This document shows, one piece after another, positions 49,207-58,927 of a stretch of 64,000 bases of DNA. The DNA comes from Kitasatospora sp. NBC_01246 (GTDB lineage Bacteria; Actinomycetota; Actinomycetes; Streptomycetales; Streptomycetaceae). The stretch is from assembly GCF_036226505.1 (NCBI RefSeq), contig NZ_CP108484.1:1488001-1552000 (forward strand). The letters run 5' to 3'. Position 1 is the stretch's first letter, and every line of letters begins with the position of its first letter. Made by a program: the position numbers and the translations under genes. The notes beneath the pieces were generated by a model. It saw nothing but the letters and a program-made list of their open reading frames with translations, ran no database searches and had not been told where the DNA came from.

Positions 49207-50208
49207 TTACTCCAGGTCGTCCGGGGTGATCCAGGCCCGCGAGACGGCCTGGGCGCCGGCCTGGAACCTGCTGCGCGCACCGAGCCTGGTGTGCAGGTCC
49301 GAGGCGACCCGGCGGGCCGTGCGGACCGAGACACCCAGCTGCCGGGCGATCGCCTCGTCGGTCAGCCCCGCGGCCAGCAGCCTGAGCACCTGGCGCTCCT
49401 GGCCGGAGAGCCCGACGTCGTCGCGCCGGCGCGCGGCGCCGAGCACGGTCGCGGACCGCCAGACCGAGTTGAACAGCGCGGTGAGGGCCGTGATGATCCC
49501 GACGCTGGAGATCACGACCGCCGCGGTGCCCTGCTCGTCGGCCGTGTCGAGCGGCACCACGGCCACCCGCCGGTCGACGATGAGCATCCGCAGGGGCAGC
49601 GACGCGGTGGTGCGCACCTCGCTGCCGAGCCCGCTGAGCCACTGGGCGTACTCCAGCGTCGGCCGGTGGTTGCGGACACTGTCCTGGTAGACCGTGCGCA
49701 ACCGCACCCCGCGGTCGATCGCCTCGGCGTCCAGCGCCCGGCTGGCGTTGATGTTCTCCTCCGACTGGGCGCCGCCCGGCATGAAGGAGCTTGCCTCCCA
49801 CTCGCAGCCGCGCGCGAGTTCGCTCAGCCGGTCGCGGATCGCCTCGATGCCGGACAGCCGCTCGATGCCCGGCTCCGTCTCGGCCGGGCGGCTCTCCGCG
49901 CGCTCGGCCAGCAGGGTGGACAGCGCGGCCGTCCCCTCCTCGATCTGCTGGTGCCGGCGGGCCATCTCGGCCTGCTGACGGGCCACCAGCGCCGAGAGTC
50001 CGATCTCCGGCCGGACGGCTCTTGGCCCGGGCCGGCCCGGGAACACCTGGAGCAGCGAGATGCCGGTGAGTTCGTCGAGCGCGACCCGGATCTGGGCGTG
50101 GTCCACGTCGAGCCGGCGGGCGAGGACGTCGAGGCTCTCGTCCGGGTGCTGGAGCATCGCGAGGTACACGGACTCGGCGAGGCTGCTCAGCCCAAGCCCT
50201 TCGAACAT
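49207..50208 (-). CDS. TrmB-like/LuxR-type transcriptional regulator
   Basis: 333 residues. The N-terminal winged helix resembles TrmB (LGLSSLAESVYLAMLQHP, LARRLDVDHAQIRVALDEL), followed by a coiled-coil-like stretch and a ligand-type middle. The C-terminal LuxR helix-turn-helix is LSGQERQVLRLLAAGLTDEAIARQLGVSVRTARR. This build is frequent beside streptomycete RiPP clusters. It lies 190 bp past the end of one RiPP locus and upstream of the lanthipeptide genes, so its target could be either. Confidence 0.87.
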   Translation of the reverse strand: MFEGLGLSSLAESVYLAMLQHPDESLDVLARRLDVDHAQIRVALDELTGISLLQVFPGRPGPRAVRPEIGLSALVARQQAEMARRHQQIEEGTAALSTLLAERAESRPAETEPGIERLSGIEAIRDRLSELARGCEWEASSFMPGGAQSEENINASRALDAEAIDRGVRLRTVYQDSVRNHRPTLEYAQWLSGLGSEVRTTASLPLRMLIVDRRVAVVPLDTADEQGTAAVVISSVGIITALTALFNSVWRSATVLGAARRRDDVGLSGQERQVLRLLAAGLTDEAIARQLGVSVRTARRVASDLHTRLGARSRFQAGAQAVSRAWITPDDLE

Positions 50209-50821
50209 TGACCACTCCCTCCAGGGCTCGTCCGACCGTCCCGCCGGGACGCGGGTCGACCGTCCCGGCGAGGCGCGAATTCCGGACATGCCCTGACTCG
50301 GTCCGGCGGCTGACGTCGGCGCACAACCCCTGCTCTCGACGTGCACGCACTGAGTCCGGCAATTGACTTTCACAGACTGGCACTTGACGTGGCCACCCAC
50401 AAGTGAGCCTGCGACGGCAGGCCGACGGCGGCGGCGCCGGCGGCCGGTGCGCCCCCCGCCGCGCCCGCCCCGGGGCGGCCCGGCCCGGCGGCCCGTCCGG
50501 CATCGTCGCGGGTCAGCGGCGCTCCGGGGCCGGTCCTCGGCCGGGCCCCGGCCGGGCCGGCGGCGGGGCCGAACGCCCGGTGGCAGGTTCCGGCCGGGCC
50601 GCGGCGCACCGGCACGGGCCCCGGCGCACTCACCCCGGTAGCAGCGCACGGCCACGCGCCCGGCGCCCTTTCGCACCACCGTCGGCCGCCGTTCCCGGCC
50701 GGCGGTGGTCACCACCGCGTTTCCGGCCTCCGCGCGGATTCCGGCCTCCGCGCGGGTGCGGGCCCCGCGTGCTTCCGGCCCCGCGCGCTTCGGTCCCCCG
50801 CCCGACCGCCGGCCGGTACGG
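50209..50821. other. 613-bp non-coding stretch upstream of the TrmB/LuxR gene
   Basis: No credible gene. From 50410 on it is very GC-rich low-complexity sequence. The 150 bp next to the regulator gene are less GC-rich and contain the direct repeats at 50358-50388. Confidence 0.55.
50358..50388. promoter_or_regulatory. Direct repeats two helical turns apart
   Basis: ggcaattgac (50358-50367) and ggcacttgac (50379-50388) agree at 9 of 10 bases and lie 21 bp apart, on the same DNA face, 150 bp upstream of the minus-strand regulator start. They could be an activator site. Confidence 0.35.
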
Positions 50822-51631
50822 CTACCGGGGCGCGGCGCCGCGCCGGGCCACCAGGTGGAACAGCCGGGCGAACCCGCGGTAGGGATCGCGCAGCCCGGCC
50901 TGCCACTCCAGCTCGCAGAGGTCCACGAACTCCTCCGGTGACGGCTCGTCACGGCGGTGGTCGGAGAAGACCCGCACGCCGAACCACTCCACCGTCGGAG
51001 CGCCGAGCCCGGCCAGCCGCCGGCCGAGGTCCTGCGGGGTGTCCGGCCGGGTCGGCAGGTACTGCCCGCCCCGCTCGCCGGACTCCAGCAGGGTCGCCAG
51101 CGCGCCCCGCCAGTCGCCCTGGAGCCCGTCGCGCATCGCCTGGGAGTCGCGGTTCACGGTGAGCAGCGAGAGCAGGCCGCCGGGCGCGGCCAGCCGGACC
51201 AGCGCGTCCAGCATCGGGCCCGGGTCGGTGAGGTAGAGCAGGACGCTGTGGCAGCAGACCAGGTCGAAGCCCGTCCCGACCAGGTCGGGCGCCGCTTCGC
51301 CCAGCCCCTGGACCAGGGTCACCCGCCGGCCGACCTCGGGGGGCTCCGCGGCGACCAGGTCGGCGGCGGCCCGCAGCAGGGTCTCGTCGTTGTCCACCAC
51401 GGTCACCTCGTGCCCGGCCCGCGCCAGGAGGACCGCCTGCCGGCCGAAGCCGCCGCCGATGTCGACCACCCGGCAGGGGCGCTGCGGCAGGTGCCGGGCC
51501 AGCGCGCGGGTGACCAGGTCGAACCGGACCTCGCCGCGGATGCTCCGGGCGTGGTCGAGGTAGGCGTCGGCCCGCGCCTGCGCGGAGTCCGTCCAGAGGT
51601 TCCGCTCCGGCCAGGCGGCGGGTTTCGTCAT
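50822..51631 (-). CDS. SAM-dependent methyltransferase of the lanthipeptide locus
   Basis: 269 residues, class I. Motif I is VVDIGGGFGRQAVLLA, then VTVVDNDETLL, VCCHSVLLYL and APGGLLSLLTVN. It resembles SmtA/UbiE-like enzymes that methylate small molecules or peptide termini. It lies on the same strand as the LanM and precursor genes but beyond the large regulator gene. It may modify the lanthipeptide; the target atom is unknown. Confidence 0.85.
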   Translation of the reverse strand: MTKPAAWPERNLWTDSAQARADAYLDHARSIRGEVRFDLVTRALARHLPQRPCRVVDIGGGFGRQAVLLARAGHEVTVVDNDETLLRAAADLVAAEPPEVGRRVTLVQGLGEAAPDLVGTGFDLVCCHSVLLYLTDPGPMLDALVRLAAPGGLLSLLTVNRDSQAMRDGLQGDWRGALATLLESGERGGQYLPTRPDTPQDLGRRLAGLGAPTVEWFGVRVFSDHRRDEPSPEEFVDLCELEWQAGLRDPYRGFARLFHLVARRGAAPR

Positions 51632-51919
51632 CGGGGGTCGGTCCCTTCCTGGATGCCGTCGTGGTGCGGGCGCCGCGGGACCTCGGCCGGCCGGTCCCGG
51701 AGAGGCGCCGCGCAGCCAGTGTGCTGCTCCCGACGGGCCGTTGTCCCGGGCCGGCCGGTGGCCGAAACCTGCACCGGCATGAACCGGCCCGTTCCGCCCG
51801 GTCCGGCCGCTTCCGCCCGGCCGGAAACCGCCCCGGGCGCCGGTTCCGGGCGGCAGCAACCGACCACTTGCGCGCCGGGCGCCGGACCCCGACCGCGCCC
51901 CCGCCGGCCCCGCCCGCCC

Positions 51920-54826
51920 TCAGGACTGCTGCGCCGCCAGCGCGCAGAGCTCGGACCGGTTCGGCAGCCCGGTCTTGGCGATCAGGCTGGCGACGTGCTT
52001 CTCGACGGTGCGCGGCGAGATGTAGAGCCGGGCGGCGATGTCCTTGTTGCTGAGCCGGTCGGCCAGCAGCTGGAAGATCTCGTACTCACGGACCGTCATG
52101 CCCTTGAGCCGCAGCTGCGCCGGGATCCGGTTGCTGCCGGTGCGGTGCTGGCGGACGGGCGCGCCGATGGCCCGGAGCAGCGTCCGGCAGGCGCCGACGA
52201 CGGCGGTGGCGGAGGTCTCCCGGAAGTGGTGCTCGGCCTCCCGGAGCCATCCCTCCGGGTCGCCCCAGCCCAGGGCGTGCGCCTCCTCGGCGATCAGCCG
52301 CTGTCCGAGGTGGCGGGCGGTGGGGTAGGGCGCACCGACCTCCTGGGCGAGCTGGGCGGCCCGGCCGGCCGCCTCGGGATCGCCCTCGCGGCCGAGCAGC
52401 ACGGCGTCGGCGAGCAGGACGAAGTGCCGGTTCCACCGCATCCGGCCGGCCGAGCTGGCGGCCACCCGGTCGAGGCGGCCGCGGTCGAGGCGGCCGTCCA
52501 GCAGGTCGAGCAGCAGGCCGAGGCCGTGCCGGCCGCCGAGGTGGAAGGTGCTCGGGTTCTCGGCCTCCAGGGCCTGGAGGCCGGCCATGTCCCGGGCGGC
52601 CCGGTCCCGGTCCTCCTCCAGGAGGGCGCAGAACACCCGGGCCAGTCCGAGGGCGAGCGGCTCCTCGGGCGAGCCGCTGCCGCCCCAGCGGCCGAACTCG
52701 GTGAGCGACTCCTCCATGGCGGCCCGGTCGCCCTGATGGGCCGCCAGGACGGAGCGGGTCATCAGCAGGTAGCGGGCGACCGGGGTCAGCCGCAGCCGGG
52801 CCGCCATGGTCAGCGCCTCGTCGCCCAGCACCCGGGCCTCGGCGAACCGGCCGCAGAGCACGTCGTGCAGGGCGAGGATGCCGTCGAGGGTGTAGACGAC
52901 GGTGACGGCGCCCAGGCGGCGGGCCTCGGTCCGGGCCTCGTCCAGGGTGGCGGTGCCGCCGTCGGCCAGCCAGCGGCTGCCGCCGAGCCGGGTGAGCGCG
53001 TACATCCGCTGGAGCGGCAGGCTGTGCCGCTCGGCGGTGTTCATGGCCCGTTCCAGGTAGGTGACCGCCTCGGCCGGGTCGCGCTCGCGGGCGACGACGC
53101 CCAGCAGCTCCCAGGCCTGGCAGGCGACCAGCGGCTGGTCGTGCTTCTCGGCGGTGTCGATCGCGGCGCGGGCCAGCCGTTCGGCCCGCTGAGTGCGGTC
53201 CTGGCCGGGGGTGTCGAGGCACAGGTAGGCCTCCACCACGTCGGTCAGCGCGGTGTGCGCCTCGTCCGGGTCCGGTCCGAGCAGGGCGCGGGCCCGCTCG
53301 ATCTGGTTGTTGCCGTCGGCCCAGCGGCCCGCCATGTAGGCCACCTGTGCCAGCCGGGTGTGCAGGGCCGCCAGCCGGGGCGCGCCCAGACCGGCGCCGA
53401 CCAGCTCCCGCAGGCTGCTCGCGAGGCTGAGCGCGCGGGTCAGCTCGCCGGTCTCGGCGAGGGCGGGCAGCAGGGCCTCCAGGGCCTCGGCGCGGGCGGC
53501 CGAGTCGGTGCCCCCGGCCAGCAGGGTCTCGGCCCGGTCGAGCAGGGTGACCGCGGAGCCGACCGTGCCGTTGGCGAGGGCGCGGCGGCCGGCCTCGGTG
53601 AACAGCCGGCCGGCCCGGACGGGGTCGCCGGCGTCGGCGCGCAGGGTCGCGGCCAGCGGGCACCAGTCGCCCTGGAGGTCGGGGTGGAGGGCCTCGATCG
53701 CGTCGGCGGCCTGGTGGGACAGGGCGGCCCGGGCGGTCGGGGTGAGCTGGGCGAGCAGTGCCTCGGCGGTCAGCGGGTGCTGGAAGGCGTACCAGTCGGG
53801 GGCGGGCTCGTCGGCCGCGACCAGCCGGGCGGTGACACCGGCGTGCAGGTGGCTGAGCAGGCTGCGGTCGTCGGCGCCGGTCATCAGCTGGAGCACCGAC
53901 AGGGGGAAGCGCCGGCCGAGCACGGCGGCGGCGGAGAGCAGGGTCTGCCCCTGCGGGCCGAGTTCGTCGATGCGGTGGATGGCGCCTTCGAGGAGCGCCC
54001 TCGGCACGTTGCGGCGCAGGTTCCCGGCCACCCGCCAGGCGGTGTTCTCGCGGACCAGCGCGCCACCGGTGACGGCGCCCTGGAGGAGTTCCTCGACCAG
54101 GAACGGGATGCCGGCGCTGTCCTCCCGGATCTGCGTCAGCACTTCGGCGGGCACCAGGCCCGGCTCGGTGTCCAGGCAGGACGCGATCAGGCGGTTCACC
54201 TCGTCGTCGTCCAGCGGCGCCAGCCGGAAGACCGTTCCGCTGCGGCGGCGCCCGGCCGACTCGGCGAGCAGGAGTGCCTCGCCCGGTTCCGACCGGACGG
54301 TCGCCACCAGCATGACCGGCTGCTGTTCGAGGTTGTCGACGAGGTACTCGACGACGGCCAGCGTCTCGGTGTCGGCGTCGTGCAGGTCCTCCAGGACCAG
54401 CAGGCAGCCCTGGTCGCGGCCCGCGGAGGCGAGCAGCCGCAGGACGGCCTCGGCGAGCACCACGGTCGATCCCTGGTCCGGGGTGCCGGTGCTCCAGTCC
54501 GGGATGAGCCGGCCGAGCACCGGGCGGTAGGGGCCGAGGCTCGCTTCGTCCGGCGTCTCCCCGCCGCGTGAGAGCGGCATCAGCGCCTCGGTGAGCGGCC
54601 GGAGCGGCACCATCGGTCCGATGGTGCTGCTCCGGCCCCGCAGGACGCGGACTCCTGCGTCGACCGCCTCGCCGATCAGCTCGGCGACCAGTCGCGACTT
54701 ACCGATTCCGCCCTCGCCGACCAGGAATGTGGTACAGCCGCGCGAGCGGCGGAGATCCCGCAGTGATTCGCCGAGTCCGGCGACTTCGGCATCACGGCCG
54801 ATGAGATGGGCTGCCCGCACACGCAT
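51920..54826 (-). CDS. LAL-type large LuxR regulator
   Basis: 968 residues. The N-terminal AAA/STAND ATPase has Walker A FLVGEGGIGKSRLVAEL and Walker B CLLVLEDLHDAD. A long TPR-like helical middle follows, and the C-terminal LuxR helix-turn-helix is LTVREYEIFQLLADRLSNKDIAARLYISPRTVEKHV-like, in pieces MTVREYEIFQLLADR and ISPRTVEKHVASLI. LAL proteins are pathway activators of streptomycete clusters. It starts 72 bp after the lanthipeptide precursor stop and is probably its dedicated regulator. Confidence 0.92.
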   Translation of the reverse strand: MRVRAAHLIGRDAEVAGLGESLRDLRRSRGCTTFLVGEGGIGKSRLVAELIGEAVDAGVRVLRGRSSTIGPMVPLRPLTEALMPLSRGGETPDEASLGPYRPVLGRLIPDWSTGTPDQGSTVVLAEAVLRLLASAGRDQGCLLVLEDLHDADTETLAVVEYLVDNLEQQPVMLVATVRSEPGEALLLAESAGRRRSGTVFRLAPLDDDEVNRLIASCLDTEPGLVPAEVLTQIREDSAGIPFLVEELLQGAVTGGALVRENTAWRVAGNLRRNVPRALLEGAIHRIDELGPQGQTLLSAAAVLGRRFPLSVLQLMTGADDRSLLSHLHAGVTARLVAADEPAPDWYAFQHPLTAEALLAQLTPTARAALSHQAADAIEALHPDLQGDWCPLAATLRADAGDPVRAGRLFTEAGRRALANGTVGSAVTLLDRAETLLAGGTDSAARAEALEALLPALAETGELTRALSLASSLRELVGAGLGAPRLAALHTRLAQVAYMAGRWADGNNQIERARALLGPDPDEAHTALTDVVEAYLCLDTPGQDRTQRAERLARAAIDTAEKHDQPLVACQAWELLGVVARERDPAEAVTYLERAMNTAERHSLPLQRMYALTRLGGSRWLADGGTATLDEARTEARRLGAVTVVYTLDGILALHDVLCGRFAEARVLGDEALTMAARLRLTPVARYLLMTRSVLAAHQGDRAAMEESLTEFGRWGGSGSPEEPLALGLARVFCALLEEDRDRAARDMAGLQALEAENPSTFHLGGRHGLGLLLDLLDGRLDRGRLDRVAASSAGRMRWNRHFVLLADAVLLGREGDPEAAGRAAQLAQEVGAPYPTARHLGQRLIAEEAHALGWGDPEGWLREAEHHFRETSATAVVGACRTLLRAIGAPVRQHRTGSNRIPAQLRLKGMTVREYEIFQLLADRLSNKDIAARLYISPRTVEKHVASLIAKTGLPNRSELCALAAQQS

Positions 54827-54898
54827 AGCCCCGGATAGTAGTCGCTCTCCCCGCGGAGCGTCGTGTTCATGTTCGGATCGGCCCTACGTGAGTGCAGG

Positions 54899-55102
54899 TC
54901 AGAACGGCACCGAGACAGTGGTGGTGATGGAGCCGAGGCCCACGACCACGCCGCTGCCGAGGCTCATTCCGGCCAGGGCCCGGGTCCGGGCGCAGGCCCC
55001 GTTCCGGCGGACCAGGCGGATCTCGCCGGCCGGGTCCGGGGTGGTCGCGGCCTGGTTCGTGGCCTCGCTGCGGACAGCACCGTTGTACAGGGAGTGGGAC
55101 AT
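54899..55102 (-). CDS. Class II lanthipeptide precursor with one cysteine
   Basis: 67 residues, GGAAAGG before the ATG. It lies directly downstream of the LanM gene on the same strand. The leader-like N-terminal 36 residues end in VRRNGA. The putative core of 31 residues starts CARTRALAGMSLGS and ends SITTTVSVPF, with one Cys, three Ser and four Thr, followed by TGA. With one Cys only one lanthionine ring can form, and the remaining Ser/Thr could stay dehydrated. A GA cleavage site would put Cys first. No LanT peptidase is seen nearby. Confidence 0.7.
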   Translation of the reverse strand: MSHSLYNGAVRSEATNQAATTPDPAGEIRLVRRNGACARTRALAGMSLGSGVVVGLGSITTTVSVPF

Positions 55103-55210
55103 GGGGCTTTCCTTTCCATTCGGGAAGCGGTGCGTGGTGATAAGTGGCGCTGTTCTCTGCTGTTTTGTTTTCGTTTCAGGTGGTCTTGTGCTATTCGGTC
55201 CTGTTTGTTT

Positions 55211-55236
55211 CTCTTCGGTTCTCTTCGGTTCTCTTC
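55211..55236 (-). repeat. Short direct repeats at the LanM end/precursor leader
   Basis: ctcttcggtt occurs twice in tandem with a third partial copy, running into the LanM stop. The following 130 bp to the precursor are unusually low in GC for this genome. As minus-strand RNA it is a purine-rich 5' leader for the precursor gene. Confidence 0.6.
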
Positions 55237-58200
55237 AGATGGTCGAAGGGGCCGGTGGGGGGCCGGGGGCCGCGTCCAGCAGCAGGACGGAGGGCACGGT
55301 GTCGGCGAAGCCCAGCCGGAGCAGCGCGTAGCCGATCCCGGAGAGCCCGGTGAGCAGCCCCGGCGTCGGCACCTGTCCGGGGGTCCCGCAGCGGGGTCCC
55401 CAGTCGTGGAGCTGTCCGAGGACCGTTCCGGCCCGGCCGGTCAGGCTGTTGCGCGCGCCGCGGTGGCCGCGCTCGGCGAGCGCCGCCAGCGCCTCCGCGG
55501 TGCCCAGCTCTCCGTGGCAGAGGCTGAGGTCCGCCACCGGCGGCTGTCCGGTGAGCCGGTGCACGGCGTCCCGCAGCGGGCTGTCGGGCTGCTCGGCGCA
55601 CAGGCCCGCGTCGGCCGCCGCCAGCACGGTGCCGGCCGTCCCGGAGCACCAGCCGCCGGTGAGCCGGTCCGCCGCCAGGGCGGTGGTCAGCCGGGCCCGG
55701 CCGGCGGCGGCGAACCGCGCGCCGCGCGGGCCGCCGGTGAACCGGGCGTGCCGGGTGAGCGCCCAGCCGATCCCGGCCTCCCCGAAGGCGAAGCCGACCC
55801 GGTCCGGCGCCGCGGCGCCGAGCGGACCGGGCGGCGGCAGGCCGAGCAGCCGCTCGGCGATCCGGTCCGCGAGCTCGGCGGCCCGCTCCAGCCCGCGCTC
55901 GCGGTGCACCGCGTGCAGGGCCGCGAGCGCCCCGGCCAGGCCCGCCGAGACGCCGGGCCGGGCCTCCTCGTCGAGCGCCGCCACGGCCAGCGCGTCCAGG
56001 GCGGCCGGCAGGCAGTCGGCGAGGCCCTCGTCGACCAGGCCGGCCAGCCGGGCGAGCGAGTAGCAGAGGCCGCCCAGGCCCTCGAAGCCGCCCGGGCCCA
56101 CCGCCAGGCTCAGCTCCGGGTCGGCGGCGGCCGCGGCGACGAGGTCGGGCAGCGGGGCGACCGCCGCCCGGGCCAGACCGGTGTGGCGGGCGGAGCCGGT
56201 CAGCGCGCCGAGCTGGGCCAGGAACAGCGCCACCCCGCAGTAGCCCTGGGCGAGCCCGGCGCCCATCGGCAGCACCGTCCAGTGCTCGTCGACGGCCTCC
56301 AGGCCGATCCAGTTGACCCGCCCGTGGCCGCTCACGGAGCGGCCGGCGATCTCGTCGGCGATCCCGGAGGCGGCGGCGAGCAGCGCGGACGGCTCCGGGA
56401 CGGCGGCGGGCGAGGGGCGGGTGCGCCCACCCGTCCGGTGCCGGGGGCCGGTGGCGTCCGGCCCGACGGAGGCCAGCGTGGCCGAAATGATCCATTCCTG
56501 GTCGTGGCGGTCGACGGTGTTCATGCCGTCGAGCTTCGCCCGCGCGGTGGCGAGGCCGGAGGTGTCCAGGACGCCGGGCACCGGGCTCCCGTCCGAGGCG
56601 AACACCGCGGGCTCGCCGGGCCGGTGGAAGAAGACCGGGACGTCGCCGTCCCACAGGTCGGCGATCTCGTGCTCGATCAGGGCCTGCCGGGCCGGGTCGC
56701 CCTGCGATTCGGCCCAGAGCACCGCGAACAGGGCGTCGCGGTCGAGCCCGTCGCCCAGCAGCTGCGGGTGGGTCGCCTCGGCCAGCAGGGTGGCGTAGAG
56801 CATCGTCGGGCGGATCACGAGCCGGCCGACGGCCGCCGCCCCGGTGGCCAGCAGCCCGGCCGGGTCGGCGAGTTCGGCCCGGTGCCGGACGACAGCGTCG
56901 TACCCGGCGCGGAACCCGGCCAGCGTCGCGGAGAGCCGGTCCGCGCTGCCGGCTCCCGGCACGACGCCGTACGGCCGGTTCTTGGCACCGGTGAACGGCG
57001 CCCCGCGGCGCACCAGGCGCATCTCGTCGGTGCCGGTCTCCTCCCAGACCATCCGGGTGTTGGGGAACTCCCCGCCCGGCGCGGCGCCGAGGGCGGAGAC
57101 GTCGACCGCGCCCAGCTCACCGACCAGCAGCTGGGGCAGCAGGCAGGTGCGGTGCACCGAGGCGGCGTGCGCCGCGGCCGCCGGGTCCGGCAGGGTGGTG
57201 CTCCCCTCGCCGAGGACAGGGTGCAGCAGCGTCTCCACGTCGACGAGCACCGGCTGGTCGCCGTGCGCGAGGAGGTTCTCGCAGTGCAGGTCCACCCCTT
57301 CGAGGGTGTAGGCGAGGGCGAGCAGGGCGCCCTGGCGGCGGTGGAACCGATCGATCTCGACCAGCGAGCGGCAGGGCCGGTGCTCGATGAACTCCAGCCA
57401 GCCGTAGCCGTCCCCGCCGACCCAGCGCGGGGTGCGCGGCGCCAGGCCCGGCACCTTGGCGTCCAGCCAGTCCGTCATGGCGTCCAGGAGCGCGTGCTGG
57501 CCGATCGGCCGGGGCTTGTAGACCGCGGTGGCGCCGGCGGCGAACCGCAGCACCGCCACCGACCGGCCCTGCTGGTGGAGGTCCCCGCGGCCCAGCTCGA
57601 CGGCGGCCAGCGGGCCCTGGTCCCGGCCGTCGAACAGCCCCGCGGTCAGCGCCGGCCGGTCGGCGGCGAGCCGGGTCAGCAGCTCCGCGCCGGAGCGGGC
57701 GGTGTGACGGGACGTCCGGGCCATCAGCCGGGCGAGCACCGGGTAGCGGGTGAACAGCCGGGCCAGTCCGGCCCGGGTGCCGGTGCGGGCCGCGAAGTCG
57801 GCGAACCGGTCCGCGCCGGTGGCGCCGGCCAGGCCGCCCGCGTCCCGGGCGGCGGCGAGCTCCACGACCAGTGTCCGGGCCGCCTCGCCGGCGAGGCGCT
57901 CGGCCAGCCAGCGCGAGTACGCCGGGGCGAACACCGCCAGGTCGGCCGGATCGGCGCCGCCCGCCAGCGCCCGCGCCGTCAGCTCGGCGGTGGCGGCCGC
58001 CACCAGCGGGCGCAGCAGCGGTGCGAACACCGTCGCCCCCTCGCCCGCTTCGAGCGGCACGCCCCCGGGGTGCTCCGGCGCGCCGGCGACGGCCCGCTCC
58101 GCGAAGACCGCCCACGACGGCTTGGCCAGCCGGCCGGCCAGGCGCTCCGGCGCCTCGGCGGCGAGTGCCGCGGCCAGCCCCGGGTCGACGCCCAGCCGGG

Positions 58201-58381
58201 CCAGCCGGGCGGCCTCGCAGGCCTGCTCGACCGCCGAGCGGGTGCGTGCCCCGGCCGTCGGGCCCGCCGCCGGCGCCACCGGCGGGTGCGGGGCCGACAG
58301 CCGTTCGCGCAGCGTCGCGGCCGGCGCCCACCAGGAGGGCGCCGGCCCTGAGGCCCGGGAAGCGGTGTCGGTTGTGGTCAC
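55235..58381 (-). CDS. lanM: LanM class II lanthipeptide synthetase
   Basis: 1048 residues from GTG 58381. The N-terminal dehydratase half includes the kinase-like region (FAAGATAVYKPRPIGQHALL, DLHCENLLAHGDQPVLVDVETLLHP) that phosphorylates and eliminates Ser/Thr. The C-terminal LanC-like cyclase keeps zinc ligands C912 (GGWCSGTAG), C955 and H956 (LCHGELG). It dehydrates and cyclises the peptide encoded at 54899-55102. Its length is normal for LanM. Confidence 0.93.
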   Translation of the reverse strand: MTTTDTASRASGPAPSWWAPAATLRERLSAPHPPVAPAAGPTAGARTRSAVEQACEAARLARLGVDPGLAAALAAEAPERLAGRLAKPSWAVFAERAVAGAPEHPGGVPLEAGEGATVFAPLLRPLVAAATAELTARALAGGADPADLAVFAPAYSRWLAERLAGEAARTLVVELAAARDAGGLAGATGADRFADFAARTGTRAGLARLFTRYPVLARLMARTSRHTARSGAELLTRLAADRPALTAGLFDGRDQGPLAAVELGRGDLHQQGRSVAVLRFAAGATAVYKPRPIGQHALLDAMTDWLDAKVPGLAPRTPRWVGGDGYGWLEFIEHRPCRSLVEIDRFHRRQGALLALAYTLEGVDLHCENLLAHGDQPVLVDVETLLHPVLGEGSTTLPDPAAAAHAASVHRTCLLPQLLVGELGAVDVSALGAAPGGEFPNTRMVWEETGTDEMRLVRRGAPFTGAKNRPYGVVPGAGSADRLSATLAGFRAGYDAVVRHRAELADPAGLLATGAAAVGRLVIRPTMLYATLLAEATHPQLLGDGLDRDALFAVLWAESQGDPARQALIEHEIADLWDGDVPVFFHRPGEPAVFASDGSPVPGVLDTSGLATARAKLDGMNTVDRHDQEWIISATLASVGPDATGPRHRTGGRTRPSPAAVPEPSALLAAASGIADEIAGRSVSGHGRVNWIGLEAVDEHWTVLPMGAGLAQGYCGVALFLAQLGALTGSARHTGLARAAVAPLPDLVAAAAADPELSLAVGPGGFEGLGGLCYSLARLAGLVDEGLADCLPAALDALAVAALDEEARPGVSAGLAGALAALHAVHRERGLERAAELADRIAERLLGLPPPGPLGAAAPDRVGFAFGEAGIGWALTRHARFTGGPRGARFAAAGRARLTTALAADRLTGGWCSGTAGTVLAAADAGLCAEQPDSPLRDAVHRLTGQPPVADLSLCHGELGTAEALAALAERGHRGARNSLTGRAGTVLGQLHDWGPRCGTPGQVPTPGLLTGLSGIGYALLRLGFADTVPSVLLLDAAPGPPPAPSTI

Positions 58382-58927
58382 GTCCGCCACCCTTCCAGCG
58401 GCACGACCCTCCGTACAGGGGAGCACCACCCGTAGATTTCGCCGCGGACTACCCAGACGCCGTACCCGGCGTGCCCCAGCTTTGCGCGCCCGGGTGGTCG
58501 GACGGGTCGCGGGGGCGGGCGCCGGGTCGGTCCGGGGGGCCGCCGGGACCGCGCGGAGCTGCGGCGGAGCGGTCCCGCGGCCACCCGCGGCGCCACCCGC
58601 CGCACCCGGTCGCGGCGGGGCGGCGGCGGGCGACGGCGGGTGCGGCCGGGGGCGGGGGTCCGCGGTCGCACGGGCGCGCCGCCCCCGGTGGGCGGCAGCG
58701 GGCCGCCCCCACCCTTCGGGCCCGCCGCCCCGTACCGGACGGACCGGGACGATTCCCCGGCGGATCCGGACGGGGCGCCCGGCACCGTCCGCGCGACGGG
58801 GGCCGTCCGGACCGGCCCCGGCGCCCCCCGCGGCGGGGAATGCGGGTGATCGCGCCCCATGCGGCACGGCGCACCGGAAGCGAAGACTCCTCGCCGAGAG
58901 GTTCACCCCGCTGACCGAGGAGTGCAC
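58382..58927. other. 546-bp divergent control region of LanM and LuxR genes
   Basis: No gene. It is very GC-rich and low in complexity in the middle (58500-58860). The 90 bp next to LanM are more mixed (gtagatttcgccgcggactaccc) and are the likely LanM promoter region. No firm motif. Confidence 0.5.
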
